Source: Kiloniellales bacterium (GTDB lineage: Bacteria > Pseudomonadota > Alphaproteobacteria > Kiloniellales > JAKSBE01). From it: a stretch of 28,209 nt of DNA. The position numbers and the translations under genes were made by a program. Location of the stretch: NCBI GenBank assembly GCA_030067055.1, contig JASJAL010000059.1, positions 1 to 28,209 on the forward strand, given 5' to 3'. Each line of letters opens with the position of its first letter. The first letter of the stretch is position 1. The notes under the pieces were generated by a model, which saw nothing but the letters and a program-made list of their open reading frames with translations, had not been told where the DNA came from and did no database searches. This document shows, piece after piece, positions 1-9,560 of the stretch.

Positions 1-866
1 TGGACCACGATGTCCTTGTAGACCTGCGCCCAGAGCGCCGCCTTGTGGCTGTCGACGATGACCGCCGGGATCAGGCCGACGTTGACCATCTCGAGCAGCT
101 CGTAGTCCTCGAGCAGCTCGTCGACGGGAACGATCGGGATCTCCGGCTGGCCGCCCTCCCGGCGCGCCTGGTTCATTGCGGTGAGGTGCTCGTAGTAGCT
201 GCTCGACTTGCGGATCTGAACCTTGGTGTCGACCAGGTCGTCCAGGCTCGCCACACCCGGCGCGCCGGGGCCCGTGACCACCAGTTCGTTCACGCCGGGA
301 TAGGTCGGGTTGGAGAAGTCGACCAGGGCCTGGCGCTCCGCCGTGATCGTCAGGTTGGCGATGACCAGGTCCCCCTTCCCGGCCAGCAGGAAGGGCAGCA
401 GATCGTCGCGGGCCACCGGAATGACCACGACGTGGAGCGCACCGCGCTTGCTGCCGGTGAGCTTCGTGAGATGGTCTTCCAGGGCCCGCCCGATATCGAT
501 GGCCAGACCGGTACGCCGGGCGCCATCGTAGGTGAAGAAAAGCGGGTTGTAGGCGGTGAGCAGGCGGACGAAGCCGCGCTTGACCATGCCGTCGAAGTCC
601 CCGGTCCATTCCTCCAGCGCGTGCTCGAGGATGGCGTCGCTGGCCTCGGTCCTCTCGGGAGCCCCGGCAGCCGCCTTTTCCTCTTCGGCGGTCGGGGTCT
701 CGACGGCGGCCTGTTGGGCCCGGCTCTGGGGCTCCTGGACGGGCGCATCATCAGACCCGGGAAGTTCGCGGTAGGCGATCGCCGCGAGCACGATTACCAG
801 GCAGCAGCCGACCAGGATCTCGGCGCGCCGCTTCTTTATCCAGCCAGGTTCCAGCCAGAATCGCAT
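1..866 (-). CDS. MltF-like lytic transglycosylase, N-terminal part (cut by window edge)
   Basis: This gene reads on the minus strand from an ATG at 864-866 and stays open for 288 codons to the window edge. It begins with a basic segment (MRFWLEPGWIKKRR) and one hydrophobic stretch at about residues 15-33, which fits a signal anchor. A low-complexity linker of Pro, Glu, Ala and Gln follows, then a family 3 solute-binding-like domain from about residue 85. From the start of that domain it aligns without gaps of note to the gene just upstream (939-2462), with roughly three of four residues identical by eye, for example [21 protein letters not shown] and [17 protein letters not shown]. The missing C-terminal part is expected to carry the SLT transglycosylase domain, as in MltF, which cleaves peptidoglycan in the periplasm. 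That part is not visible, so the enzymatic role is inferred from the paralog. Only 72 bp separate the two genes, which suggests a tandem duplication in one operon. Confidence 0.8.
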   Translation of the reverse strand, partial: MRFWLEPGWIKKRRAEILVGCCLVIVLAAIAYRELPGSDDAPVQEPQSRAQQAAVETPTAEEEKAAAGAPERTEASDAILEHALEEWTGDFDGMVKRGFVRLLTAYNPLFFTYDGARRTGLAIDIGRALEDHLTKLTGSKRGALHVVVIPVARDDLLPFLLAGKGDLVIANLTITAERQALVDFSNPTYPGVNELVVTGPGAPGVASLDDLVDTKVQIRKSSSYYEHLTAMNQARREGGQPEIPIVPVDELLEDYELLEMVNVGLIPAVIVDSHKAALWAQVYKDIVV

Positions 867-938
867 CTTGATCGGGAACCTAGCAGCGCCCGACCGGGAA
901 GCCAAAGGCTATCGAAGGAGGTCCGGAGAGCGCCGCCG

Positions 939-2462
939 TCAATCCGTCAAGGACCGCTTCTCGGCCGCTATCCCGGCGATGCGGTCGTAGGCGACGTAGT
1001 ACTTGTAGATGTTGCGCACATAGATCACCGGCTCGCGGCTTATGGTCCGGGCGGCGGCGATCTCGACCTGGCCGAACCAGCGGTTCGGGTCCAGGCCCAT
1101 CTTGACCGCCCGGCGGCGCGCCTTGGCAATGTTGCCGGGCCCGGCATTGTAGGCGGCGAAGGTAAAGAGCATCTGGTCCAGGGTCGAGATCCCGGGGTCG
1201 CTGAAGTAGCGGTCCTTCAAGAACCGCAGGTATTTGACCCCGGCATGAACGTTGGGTTCGATCTCGTCGATGCCCTCGATCCCAACGTTGGGATCGGCGG
1301 CGGTGGTGGGCAGCACCTGCATGATTCCGACGGCGCCGGCCTTGCTCCGCTTGCTCTGGTCGAGCTTGGATTCTTGGTAGCCCTGGGCGGTGATCATCAA
1401 CCAGTCGAAGTCGTACTCGCCCGCGTACTTCTTGATCAGCTTGACCGTTTCCTCGTAGCGCTCCCGCGCCTTGCCCGAGCGGACGTTGTCGATCCACTTG
1501 GTGGAGCCCAGGTAGCGCTTGAGCAGCACGTTGCCCAGCAGTGTGCCCTTGCGCGCTTCCTTGACGAAGGCGTTAAGCAGCTCCCGAAACTTGGGGCTCT
1601 CCTTGCGCAAGGCCCAGGCGATGTTGCCGTCACGGTGAAGCGCCAGGTCCTCATGCACCACAATGTCCTCGTATACCTGTCTCCAGAGCGCGGCCTTGTG
1701 GCTGTCGACGATCACCGCCGGGATCAGCCCGACATTGACCATCTCCAGCAGGTCGTAGTCCTCCAGGCGCTCGTCGGCGGCAACGACGGGAATTTCGGCC
1801 TGACCCGCGGCCTCTCGTTCGCGGTTGAGCTCGGAGAGATGCTCGAAGTAGCTGCTCGACTTGCGGATGTGGAGCTTGGTTGCGACCAGGTCGTCCAGAC
1901 TGGTGACGTTCGGGGCCGCAGGCCCCGTGATCACCAACTCGTTCACTCCGGGGTAGGTCGGATCGGTGAAGTCGACCAGGGTTTCGCGCTCGGGCGTGAT
2001 GGTTAGATTGGCCATCACCACGTCGCCCTTGCCGGCAAGCAGGTAGGGCAGCAGGTCGTCGCGGGCGACCGGAATGGTGACGACGTGGAGGGAACCCGGC
2101 TTGCCGCCGGAGGCCTTAAGCAGGTGCTTCTCCAGCGCCTGGGCCACCTCGATTGCCAAACCCTTCTGATCGACGCCGTCGTAGCTGAAGAAAACGGGAT
2201 TGTAGACGGTGAGCAGACGGACGAAGCCGCGTCCGACCATCCCGTCGAAATCGCCGGTCCATTCATCGAGCGCGTGCTCGAGGATCGCGTCCTCTGCCCT
2301 TTTCTCGGATTCGGCTGCGGATGGTTCAGGGGACTGCGCCTGCGCGGCCTCGGCCACGACGCGGCCTTCCTCGGCCGAGATCGTCCCGGGCCAGATGAGA
2401 ACGAGACTGAGCGCGGTCGCGAGGACCGCACCGAACGAGACCTGAAGCGGTTTTACATCCAT
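939..2462 (-). CDS. MltF-like membrane-bound lytic murein transglycosylase
   Basis: The protein has 507 residues from the ATG at 2460-2462. A TTG 51 bp further upstream would add a polar stretch before the signal sequence and is less likely. Residues 1-30 look like a signal peptide ending TISA before EEG. A periplasmic solute-binding-like (SBP_bac_3) domain spans about 80-320. A C-terminal SLT domain spans about 345-490, with the catalytic glutamate in GYQESK (E364), the motif [13 protein letters not shown] near 376-388, and AYNAGPGNI at 437-445. This is the domain order of MltF, which binds and cleaves peptidoglycan glycan strands to 1,6-anhydro-muropeptides. The family assignment is strong. 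Whether it is a true MltF ortholog is less sure, so no symbol is given. It is upstream of the paralog at 1-866 and 217 bp downstream of the oxygenase gene. I saw no clear promoter in that gap. Confidence 0.88.
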   Translation of the reverse strand: MDVKPLQVSFGAVLATALSLVLIWPGTISAEEGRVVAEAAQAQSPEPSAAESEKRAEDAILEHALDEWTGDFDGMVGRGFVRLLTVYNPVFFSYDGVDQKGLAIEVAQALEKHLLKASGGKPGSLHVVTIPVARDDLLPYLLAGKGDVVMANLTITPERETLVDFTDPTYPGVNELVITGPAAPNVTSLDDLVATKLHIRKSSSYFEHLSELNREREAAGQAEIPVVAADERLEDYDLLEMVNVGLIPAVIVDSHKAALWRQVYEDIVVHEDLALHRDGNIAWALRKESPKFRELLNAFVKEARKGTLLGNVLLKRYLGSTKWIDNVRSGKARERYEETVKLIKKYAGEYDFDWLMITAQGYQESKLDQSKRSKAGAVGIMQVLPTTAADPNVGIEGIDEIEPNVHAGVKYLRFLKDRYFSDPGISTLDQMLFTFAAYNAGPGNIAKARRRAVKMGLDPNRWFGQVEIAAARTISREPVIYVRNIYKYYVAYDRIAGIAAEKRSLTD

Positions 2463-2679
2463 GCCGATTCGAGCCCTGATCCAGCTTGTTTTGCGTGCCG
2501 AGACCTTAGCCAAAAAGAGAAGCGGTGGGAATCAATTGAACGCAAGCAAAAGGTTTAATTTCATTGAGTTAGCACGAATTCCTGATCTCCGAGCAATAGC
2601 GGTCCCTGCAGGATCCAGGGTCCAATATCCAGGGGGAAATCGTGATCCGATTCTGGCCTGGCGACCGGCGCGCCCTTGC

Positions 2680-3681
<1,002 letters not shown>

Positions 3682-3718
3682 GGCGGAAACCTAGTCGATC
3701 CGGGCGCCGTCGAGAAGG

Positions 3719-4225
3719 TCAGTGCTGGGTCGCGAAAATCCGGCGCCGGGGCCGTGGGCGGAAGAAGAGCCAGCCGGCAAGGATCCAGATCGCGATCTCC
3801 AGCAGAAAGGTCCAGTGCAGCAAGAAGCTGAAGATCCAGTGCCGGTAGCGAGCCGGGACCTCGACCAGCTCGACCCGGCCCTCGGCCAGCGGCATCAGCC
3901 AGTAGACCGGCGAGGCGATGGAATCCAGCCCGAGGTGCAGGAGGATCCCGAGGAAGAAGGCCAGGGTCGCATCGCGCAGCAGGGTCCAGCCAGCCAGGCT
4001 CGCCGAGGCGATCAGCGGCAGGCAGAGCCCGGCCCAGAACAGCGGCCAGTGCGCCGGGTAGAGGTGGTGGTGCACCGTGCCCTCGTCCACGAGATGGAAG
4101 AGGAGCATGTCGACGTCGGGGATGACCGCGCCGAGCAGCGCCGGGAAGAGTATCTCGGGCCTGGGCCGGCGGCCCGAGAGCGCCCGCCCCATGATGTAGC
4201 CCGCTGGGAGATGTGCCGTAAGCAT
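3719..4225 (-). CDS. YdjM-like integral membrane protein (putative metal-dependent hydrolase family)
   Basis: The protein has 168 residues from the ATG at 4223-4225 (MLTAHLPAGY). The frame stays open for 60 more codons upstream, but that stretch is polar and composition-poor, so the inner ATG is preferred. The protein shows an early His (TAHLPAGYIMG), an acidic motif GAVIPDVDML, a His cluster HHHLYPAHWP, and HLGLDSI ahead of hydrophobic segments. This spacing of His and Asp residues resembles the YdjM/DUF457 family of inner-membrane proteins annotated as LexA-regulated or putative metal-dependent hydrolases. There are about four hydrophobic segments, and the protein ends with an Arg-rich cytoplasmic tail. 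No reaction is established for the family. It is probably in an operon with the downstream oxygenase and divergent from the MFS gene. Confidence 0.65.
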   Translation of the reverse strand: MLTAHLPAGYIMGRALSGRRPRPEILFPALLGAVIPDVDMLLFHLVDEGTVHHHLYPAHWPLFWAGLCLPLIASASLAGWTLLRDATLAFFLGILLHLGLDSIASPVYWLMPLAEGRVELVEVPARYRHWIFSFLLHWTFLLEIAIWILAGWLFFRPRPRRRIFATQH

Positions 4226-4562
4226 GACCGTGAAGATGGCGGACCGATCCGGCAAAAGCGGGCCGGAAGCTGGGAGTTCGCGGGGCCGAATCGTGGCCAT
4301 CTTGGGGCGGCGGTCCGAGTCTGCTGACACCCCGAGTCCCGGTGTCTGACGCCAGGTCAGCCCATTTTCACCCCACTCGCTGTCATGCCCGTCTCTACCA
4401 TCCAAATGTCGGCCAGGGGCGGGCCTTGGCGCAAAGAGGCGAGCGAGGGATCGGCTTCCGTCTCATCAAGCTTGGCGGGCTCCGCTTCGAGTCGCTTCGG
4501 CCTGATCGATTGTCCGGCGCGACGCGGAGCCGCGTCACGACCGCCAGCGGGGCTTCGGGTCC
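4226..4562. other. Intergenic region between divergent membrane-protein genes
   Basis: This 337-bp stretch separates the minus-strand YdjM-like gene from the plus-strand MFS gene and should contain both promoters. I found no convincing -35/-10 pair. A short perfect inverted repeat, CTGAC-GCCAG-GTCAG (4346-4360), could be an operator, but five-base arms can arise by chance. Open frames cross the region on both strands without codon or domain features of a real gene. Confidence 0.4.
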
Positions 4563-5753
4563 ATGCATGTCCGCTATCCGATCTGGCTGCGCCGGGTGGA
4601 TCGCCCCGGCGCCCGCGTCTTCGCGGTGCTTTTCGCTCTGGAATCGCTGTCCCGCGCCCTGCTGGTGACCGTCCTCTCGCTGCAGGCCCTGGCTCTGCTG
4701 GGGGACGCCCGCGACGTCAGCCTGGCCTTCACCCTGGTCGGGGTGACCGGGCTGCTGGCCAGCTTCACCATCCCCATGGTCGTCCGACTGCTGGCGCGGC
4801 GCTTCACCTACACTCTGGGCGCGCTGCTGCTGGTCGCAACGGCCGGGATGCTGGCGACCCTGACCCTGCCCGGCCAGATCGCTGGCATGCTTTTCCGGGT
4901 CTACGGCGCCTCCTGTCTGGCCGTGACCACCAGCCTCTACATCATGCAGTACATCAACAAGAAGGACCTGACCCGCTCCGAACCCTTGCGCCTGCAGTTT
5001 TCGGCCCTGGCCTGGACCCTCGGGCCCTGGCTCGGCGTGATGCTCTACGAGGAACTGGGGCCGAACTGGACCTACGGCCTCAGCGCCGGCGCGGCCCTGA
5101 CCCTGCTGGCGGTCTTCTGGTGGATCCGCCTCAAGGAACAGCCGATGATCGGCCCGCCCAAGAAACCACCGCCGCCCAACCCGATCCGGAACCTGCGGCG
5201 CTTCTTCTCCCAGCCGCGGCTGCGCCTGGCCTGGATCATGGTCGTCGGCCGCTCCTGCTGGTGGGTCTTCTTCTTCGTCTACGCGCCGCTCTACATGATC
5301 CAGGCCGGCGAGTCCAAGCAGACGGCGGCCCTCGTCGTCTCGGCCGCCAACGCCGTGCTCTTTCTGACGCCGGTCTTCGGGCGGCTGGCCGCGCGCAACG
5401 GCCTGCGCCCGGTCATGACTGCCGCCTTCCTAGGGGTCGGCGGCTGCACCATGGCGACGGTCGCCGTCTTCGATCAGCCCTTCGTGGTCGCCGGGCTACT
5501 CCTGGCCGGAGCGCTGGGCTGTGCCGCCCTCGACGCCCTGGGCAACATCCCCTTCATCCGCGCCGTCCACCCGCACGAGCGGCCGCAGATGACAACGGTC
5601 TTCCGGACCTACCTCGACGCCGCAGAACTGACCACCCCGACCCTCTGCGCCCTCGTGCTCACCCTGGCCGACCTGCAGGCCACGTTCTTGGTCTTCGGCC
5701 TCTTCATTCTCAGCTTCGCGCTCTGGCCACGCTTCCTGCCGCGCCGGTTGTGA
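4563..5753 (+). CDS. Major facilitator superfamily transporter
   Basis: The protein has 396 residues and is strongly hydrophobic throughout, with about 11-12 predicted membrane segments in two halves joined by a basic, proline-rich cytoplasmic loop near residues 195-215 (QPMIGPPKKPPPPNP). Basic residues cluster on loops such as RLLARRF, RNLRRFF and GRLAARNG. The last of these resembles the MFS G-x-x-x-D/R-R-x-G-R loop at the start of the second half. This architecture supports a proton-coupled or uniport carrier of the MFS type. No substrate can be assigned from the sequence. It starts at an ATG with only a modest AGCGGGG upstream. It stands alone on the plus strand, 337 bp from the divergent YdjM-like gene, and its end nearly touches the convergent beta-lactamase-family gene, 10 bp away. 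Confidence 0.85.
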   Translation: MHVRYPIWLRRVDRPGARVFAVLFALESLSRALLVTVLSLQALALLGDARDVSLAFTLVGVTGLLASFTIPMVVRLLARRFTYTLGALLLVATAGMLATLTLPGQIAGMLFRVYGASCLAVTTSLYIMQYINKKDLTRSEPLRLQFSALAWTLGPWLGVMLYEELGPNWTYGLSAGAALTLLAVFWWIRLKEQPMIGPPKKPPPPNPIRNLRRFFSQPRLRLAWIMVVGRSCWWVFFFVYAPLYMIQAGESKQTAALVVSAANAVLFLTPVFGRLAARNGLRPVMTAAFLGVGGCTMATVAVFDQPFVVAGLLLAGALGCAALDALGNIPFIRAVHPHERPQMTTVFRTYLDAAELTTPTLCALVLTLADLQATFLVFGLFILSFALWPRFLPRRL

Positions 5754-5763
5754 GGCTTGGCCC

Positions 5764-6933
5764 TTATCGGCCCAAGCTGTCGTAGACCGCGGTCTCGAAC
5801 TCGAAGAACAGCGGCAGCGACTTCACGTCCACGAAGGGCAGGATCTGGGTCGCATAGGCGCCGGCGATGCCCTTCGCGGGGTCGATCCAGTAATAGGAGT
5901 TGGCCAGCCCCGCCCAGGCCAGGCTGCCGGCCGAGCGGCCGGTCGGCGCGGTCTCGGTGTTGATCATGAAGCTGAGGCCCCAGGTCTTGGGCATGCCCGG
6001 GAAGAACTCGGCGTCGTTGGACAGTGCCGGCATCGCGGTCTTCAGGGACTGGACCCGGTTGTCGCCCATCTGGTTGACCGACATCATCTCGACCGTCTCG
6101 GGCTCGAGCACGCGGCCGTGGTCGCCCTCGCCCTTGTTCAGGATCATCCGGAGGAAGCGGGCGTAGTCGCCGAGCGTCGCATAGAGGCCGCCGCCGCCCA
6201 TCTCGAACTCTGGTGCCTGGGGGATTTCAAGGTCCAGCACCTCGAAGCCCTCGTCGCCGCGTTGATGGATCTTGGCGAGGCGCGCGCGCATATCTTCGGT
6301 GATCTCGAAGCCGGTACTCGCCATGCCCAGCGGCTCGAAGACCTCGGCCGCGAGGTAGGCCCCGAGCTTCTGGCCGGAGACCGCTTCGACCAGCTTGCCG
6401 GCCCAGTCGATGTTGATGCCGTAATCCCAGCTTGTCCCCGGATCGAAGAGCAGCGGGGTGGTCAGGGCCGCGTCCTCGCAGGTGGTGATCATCGGCGTGC
6501 CGGTGGCCTGCTGGTAGCGGACGATGTCGGCATTCCAGATCTCGTAGGAGAAGCCGGCGGTGTGGGTCAGCAGCTGCCGCAAGGTGATGTCGCTCTCGGG
6601 CGGCCTCAGCTGGGGTTCGCCGCTATTCTCGAAGCCCTCCAGGACCTGCACTTCTCCGAGGTAGGGGATCACCTCCTTGGCCGGGGCATCGAGTTGGAGC
6701 TGGCCACGCTCCACGAGCTGCATCGCCGCCGTGGCGGTGACGGCTTTGGTCATGGAGGCAATCCAGACCACGGTGTCGGGCGTCATGGCGACGCCGCTGC
6801 CCAGCGCCCGCTCGCCGAAGCCGCCTTCGTAGGTGAGGCCTTCGCGATCGGTCACGACGGCCACCACGCCCGGAACCGCGCCCGCTTCGGTCGCGGTCTG
6901 CAGAATCCTGTCGAGGCTGTCTTGCAATGCCAT
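5764..6933 (-). CDS. Serine beta-lactamase/esterase-family hydrolase (class C-like fold)
   Basis: The protein has 389 residues from an ATG at 6931-6933, chosen because GGGGAGGA sits at ideal spacing before it. The frame stays open far upstream, but that part is antisense to the PcfJ gene. The nucleophile motif S60-M-T-K63 (IASMTK) is clear. Further family landmarks are LLTHTAGF (121-128), the tyrosine region DYGINID with Y171 as the probable general base, and a GGGGLY turn further on. These fit the PF00144 group: class C beta-lactamases, D-aminopeptidases and EstB-type esterases. There is no signal peptide, so it probably acts in the cytoplasm, which argues for an esterase or amidase rather than a resistance enzyme. 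The substrate is unknown. It is divergent from the PcfJ gene and convergent with the MFS gene. Confidence 0.87.
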   Translation of the reverse strand: MALQDSLDRILQTATEAGAVPGVVAVVTDREGLTYEGGFGERALGSGVAMTPDTVVWIASMTKAVTATAAMQLVERGQLQLDAPAKEVIPYLGEVQVLEGFENSGEPQLRPPESDITLRQLLTHTAGFSYEIWNADIVRYQQATGTPMITTCEDAALTTPLLFDPGTSWDYGINIDWAGKLVEAVSGQKLGAYLAAEVFEPLGMASTGFEITEDMRARLAKIHQRGDEGFEVLDLEIPQAPEFEMGGGGLYATLGDYARFLRMILNKGEGDHGRVLEPETVEMMSVNQMGDNRVQSLKTAMPALSNDAEFFPGMPKTWGLSFMINTETAPTGRSAGSLAWAGLANSYYWIDPAKGIAGAYATQILPFVDVKSLPLFFEFETAVYDSLGR

Positions 6934-6938
6934 GATCG

Positions 6939-6946
6939 TCCTCCCC
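6939..6946 (-). promoter_or_regulatory. Strong ribosome binding site of the beta-lactamase-family gene
   Basis: On the minus strand the sequence GGGGAGGA lies five bases before the ATG at 6931-6933. It decides the start in favour of a 389-residue protein beginning MALQDSLDR, against much longer upstream readings. Confidence 0.75.
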
Positions 6947-7039
6947 GAAGATCGCATAGGTTGATTGATTGTCGGCGTGTTTGAGCGATCTTGAGCCGAA
7001 GCGTGTTGGATCGCAACGACCGCGGCAGATCCCCGGGGC

Positions 7040-7067
7040 TTGGCGACGAGGATCCACCCAGTATAAA
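7040..7067 (+). promoter_or_regulatory. Candidate sigma70-type promoter of the PcfJ-domain gene
   Basis: TTGGCG (7040-7045) and TATAAA (7062-7067) are separated by 16 bp. The implied transcription start, near 7074, leaves a leader of about 37 bases before the ATG at 7111. This also supports that start over a TTG at 6991, which would lie upstream of the promoter. Confidence 0.5.
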
Positions 7068-7110
7068 CCTGCTTGCTGAGCACCTCGACCTGGACACAAA
7101 TCAGGCGGTC

Positions 7111-8577
7111 ATGGCCAAGAATGGACAGAACCCGGACGCCGAAGTGCGTCCCGGCCCACGCATGCGCAAACACCTCAAGGCCCTCGATTTGGCCTCGGTA
7201 CGAGAGTATTTTGCCTGGTGCCTCGACAAGGGTTTCGCACCCTCGCTCGACAAGTCCAAGAAGGAACTTGCCGACGAATCCGACGTTCTCGAGCGGGAAG
7301 AAACCCGTCGGAACCGGCATACGAAAATCCACCGAAATCCCAGGAAATTCATCGAGGACTGCTGTGCTGGCCGACTCGTGCCGGAGGATGTGACTCGTCC
7401 AAACTGGCACGAAGTCTGTCGCAGCATCCACGAAAGCAGCCCGGACTTGGAGGCCCGCAAGAACCTCCGCCAGCTTCTATTGACGGTCGACGAAAGAGCC
7501 GGCTTTCTCTTCGAGAGCACTGCTTTCGCGGCTCAGCCCTACCGCTACGTCGATGCTTTGCTCCGACTCAACGACCGGCGCGGGCAGTGGCTGAGGCCGC
7601 TGGAGGCGTGGCGACCCGCGTCCCACAATGTTCAGCGCCAGTTCTCATCACTGGTTCGGCATCTCCTGACCCGTTACCCGGTTCCCTATTTCATGGATTC
7701 GGCCTGGTTCCGACGGGAAAGGGGATCCTACCGGCTGCGCGACTGGTTCCTGCACATCGGCGCCGGAAAGAACATTCGGACCGCGAAGACTCCGCTTCCA
7801 CTGACCAAGCGCATGGCGCACCACTTCGCTGAAGCGCCTCAGCACTACAGCATCGAGCAGGCGCTCCGCTGGGGACAGGTGCACGCCCTGGGCGGCGACC
7901 AGCGCCTGACCGAGGCGTTCCTCGGCACTCCGATCGCAGTCTCCTTCGAGCATGACGCCTTCTGGCAGACGGTCCTGCGTTTTTTCATCGCCAACCCCCT
8001 ACTCGACCGAAAGCAGGTCGGACCGATCGTCGATTTCCTCCTGCATCAAAAGTTCGAAGCGCGCGAAGTGGTAATTGGACCGGGCGAGGTTGAATTGCAG
8101 GATCCGCCGCAGCCGAACCTGACGATGCGAGGGCGAACGCCCGAGAGCCTGCTTCGCCAAGTCGAAGACTGGCATAGAGAACTCGGCCGGACCACCGCCG
8201 CCGAGGGCGTCTATTTCAGGCGCTCGGGTTTCAAGGCCTTCGAGAAGAAGGCCGGCCGAAATGGCGAGATCACCTGGCATATCCGCGAACTGCTCTCCGG
8301 CGCAGAACTAGTCGCCGAAGGTCGCGCCCTGCAGCACTGCGTGGCGAGCTATGCCGGGTCCTGCGCAAGCGGTGAATGCTCGATCTGGACGATGGTGGAG
8401 GAGACGCCAACGCGAGCGATCAAGCATCAAACCGTAGAGGTCAGCGCCCACGGCATGATCGTCGAGAGCCGCGGCCGGCAGAACCGTCTTCCGACAGCGG
8501 CCGAGTACAAGGTCCTACAGGACTGGGCGCGCGAAGCCGGCCTGACGATCAGCAACTTCGTCCAGGTCGAGTTCTGA
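7111..8577 (+). CDS. PcfJ-domain protein
   Basis: The protein has 488 residues from the ATG at 7111, preceded by AGGCGG. A TTG at 6991 would add 40 residues but lies upstream of the best promoter candidate. The C-terminal third matches the PcfJ-like domain (named after a protein of the Enterococcus conjugative plasmid pCF10): W-H-I-R-E-L-L-S followed by EGRALQHCVASY (404-414), a further C418 with GEC (421-423), and SIWTM. H409, C410 and C418 could form a metal or catalytic centre. The N-terminal 330 residues are alpha-helical, basic and not recognised. Members also occur scattered on bacterial chromosomes without conjugation genes, as here. The biochemical function of the domain is unknown to me. 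Its neighbours are unrelated enzymes, so context does not help. Confidence 0.78.
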   Translation: MAKNGQNPDAEVRPGPRMRKHLKALDLASVREYFAWCLDKGFAPSLDKSKKELADESDVLEREETRRNRHTKIHRNPRKFIEDCCAGRLVPEDVTRPNWHEVCRSIHESSPDLEARKNLRQLLLTVDERAGFLFESTAFAAQPYRYVDALLRLNDRRGQWLRPLEAWRPASHNVQRQFSSLVRHLLTRYPVPYFMDSAWFRRERGSYRLRDWFLHIGAGKNIRTAKTPLPLTKRMAHHFAEAPQHYSIEQALRWGQVHALGGDQRLTEAFLGTPIAVSFEHDAFWQTVLRFFIANPLLDRKQVGPIVDFLLHQKFEAREVVIGPGEVELQDPPQPNLTMRGRTPESLLRQVEDWHRELGRTTAAEGVYFRRSGFKAFEKKAGRNGEITWHIRELLSGAELVAEGRALQHCVASYAGSCASGECSIWTMVEETPTRAIKHQTVEVSAHGMIVESRGRQNRLPTAAEYKVLQDWAREAGLTISNFVQVEF

Positions 8578-8595
8578 TCGAGGCTCGGCGAAGGC

Positions 8596-9513
8596 TCAGA
8601 AGGTCTTCAGGCCGTTGACTGGCAGGAGGATCGCATAGACCGAGGTCGTGGCGGTGATGAAGAGGCGGTTGCGCTTGGGGCCGCCGAAGCAGACGTTGGA
8701 GACCTGCTCGGGCACCAGGACCTTGCCGATCAGGGTGCCGTCGGGCTCAAGGCAGTGGACGCCGTCGGCCGCGCTGCTCCAGATCCGCCCCTCGTCGTCC
8801 AACCGGAAGCCGTCGAAGACGCCCTTAGTGCAGGTGGCGTAGACCGCGCCGCCGGAGAGCGATCCGTCACCGCCGACGTCGAAGACCCGGATGTGGCGCT
8901 CACCGCTGGCGAAGCGGGTACCGCCGGAGTCGACGATGTAGAGCTTGCTCTCGTCCGGCGAGAAGGCCAGGCCGTTGGGGCGGACGAAGTCGTCGGCGAC
9001 GATCCGGCAATCACCGGTCTCGGGATCGAGCCGGTAGACGTGGTCGCCGCCGATCTCCGATTCCGCCTGGAACCCCTCGTAGTTGGAGTCGATCCCATAG
9101 GCCGGGTCGGTGAACCAGATCGAGCCGTCCGACTTGACCACGACGTCGTTGGGGCTGTTGAAGCGATTGCCCTCGAAGCGCTCGGCCAGGACGGTGACCC
9201 GGCCGTCGTGCTCGGTCCGGGTGACCCGCCGGCCGCCGTGCTCGCAGCTGACCAGCCGGCCCTGCCGGTCGACCGTGTTGCCGTTGGTGTAGCGGCCCTC
9301 GCCGCCGCGGAAGACCCCGACCGCGCCGCTGGTCTCATCCCAGCGCAGCATCCGGTCGTTGGGAATATCGCTGAAGATCAGCGAGCGGCTGGCCGGAAAA
9401 TAGGCCGGACCTTCGGTCCAGCGGCCACCGTCCCAGAGGTGATCCAGGCGGCCGCTGACCTTTACGCAGCGCCGGAAACGCTCCTCGATGATCTCGAAAT
9501 CGCTCTCGGCCAT
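8596..9513 (-). CDS. SMP-30/gluconolactonase-like beta-propeller lactonase
   Basis: The protein has 305 residues. Metal-site landmarks of the SMP-30/Gluconolactonase/LRE family are in order: E34 in TEGPAYFP, N122 in NSPNDVVV, N180 in RPNGLAFSPDE, and D234 in FDGFRLDDEG. Repeated blade motifs such as DGSIWFTDPAYG and GRIWSSAADG support a six-bladed propeller. The family hydrolyses sugar lactones and some organophosphates with a divalent cation. The exact substrate is not visible. There is no signal peptide, so it is probably cytoplasmic. The ATG at 9511-9513 is preceded by GGGGGAGA seven bases away, so the start is secure. It follows era on the same strand after 47 bp but is metabolically unrelated, and may be a separate unit because it has its own strong ribosome binding site. 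Confidence 0.87.
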   Translation of the reverse strand: MAESDFEIIEERFRRCVKVSGRLDHLWDGGRWTEGPAYFPASRSLIFSDIPNDRMLRWDETSGAVGVFRGGEGRYTNGNTVDRQGRLVSCEHGGRRVTRTEHDGRVTVLAERFEGNRFNSPNDVVVKSDGSIWFTDPAYGIDSNYEGFQAESEIGGDHVYRLDPETGDCRIVADDFVRPNGLAFSPDESKLYIVDSGGTRFASGERHIRVFDVGGDGSLSGGAVYATCTKGVFDGFRLDDEGRIWSSAADGVHCLEPDGTLIGKVLVPEQVSNVCFGGPKRNRLFITATTSVYAILLPVNGLKTF

Positions 9514-9560
9514 GTTTGAATCTCCCCCGTCACTTCAGGTCACTGCCGCTGCCCGATCCG

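Noticed and set aside
45..2006. A 653-codon plus-strand open frame
   Set aside because: It runs antisense to both MltF-like genes, has no domain features, and mirrors their duplication. It is a GC-rich shadow frame.
6934..7431. Longer N-terminus of the beta-lactamase-family protein
   Set aside because: It is antisense to the PcfJ gene, while a strong ribosome binding site precedes the ATG at 6933.
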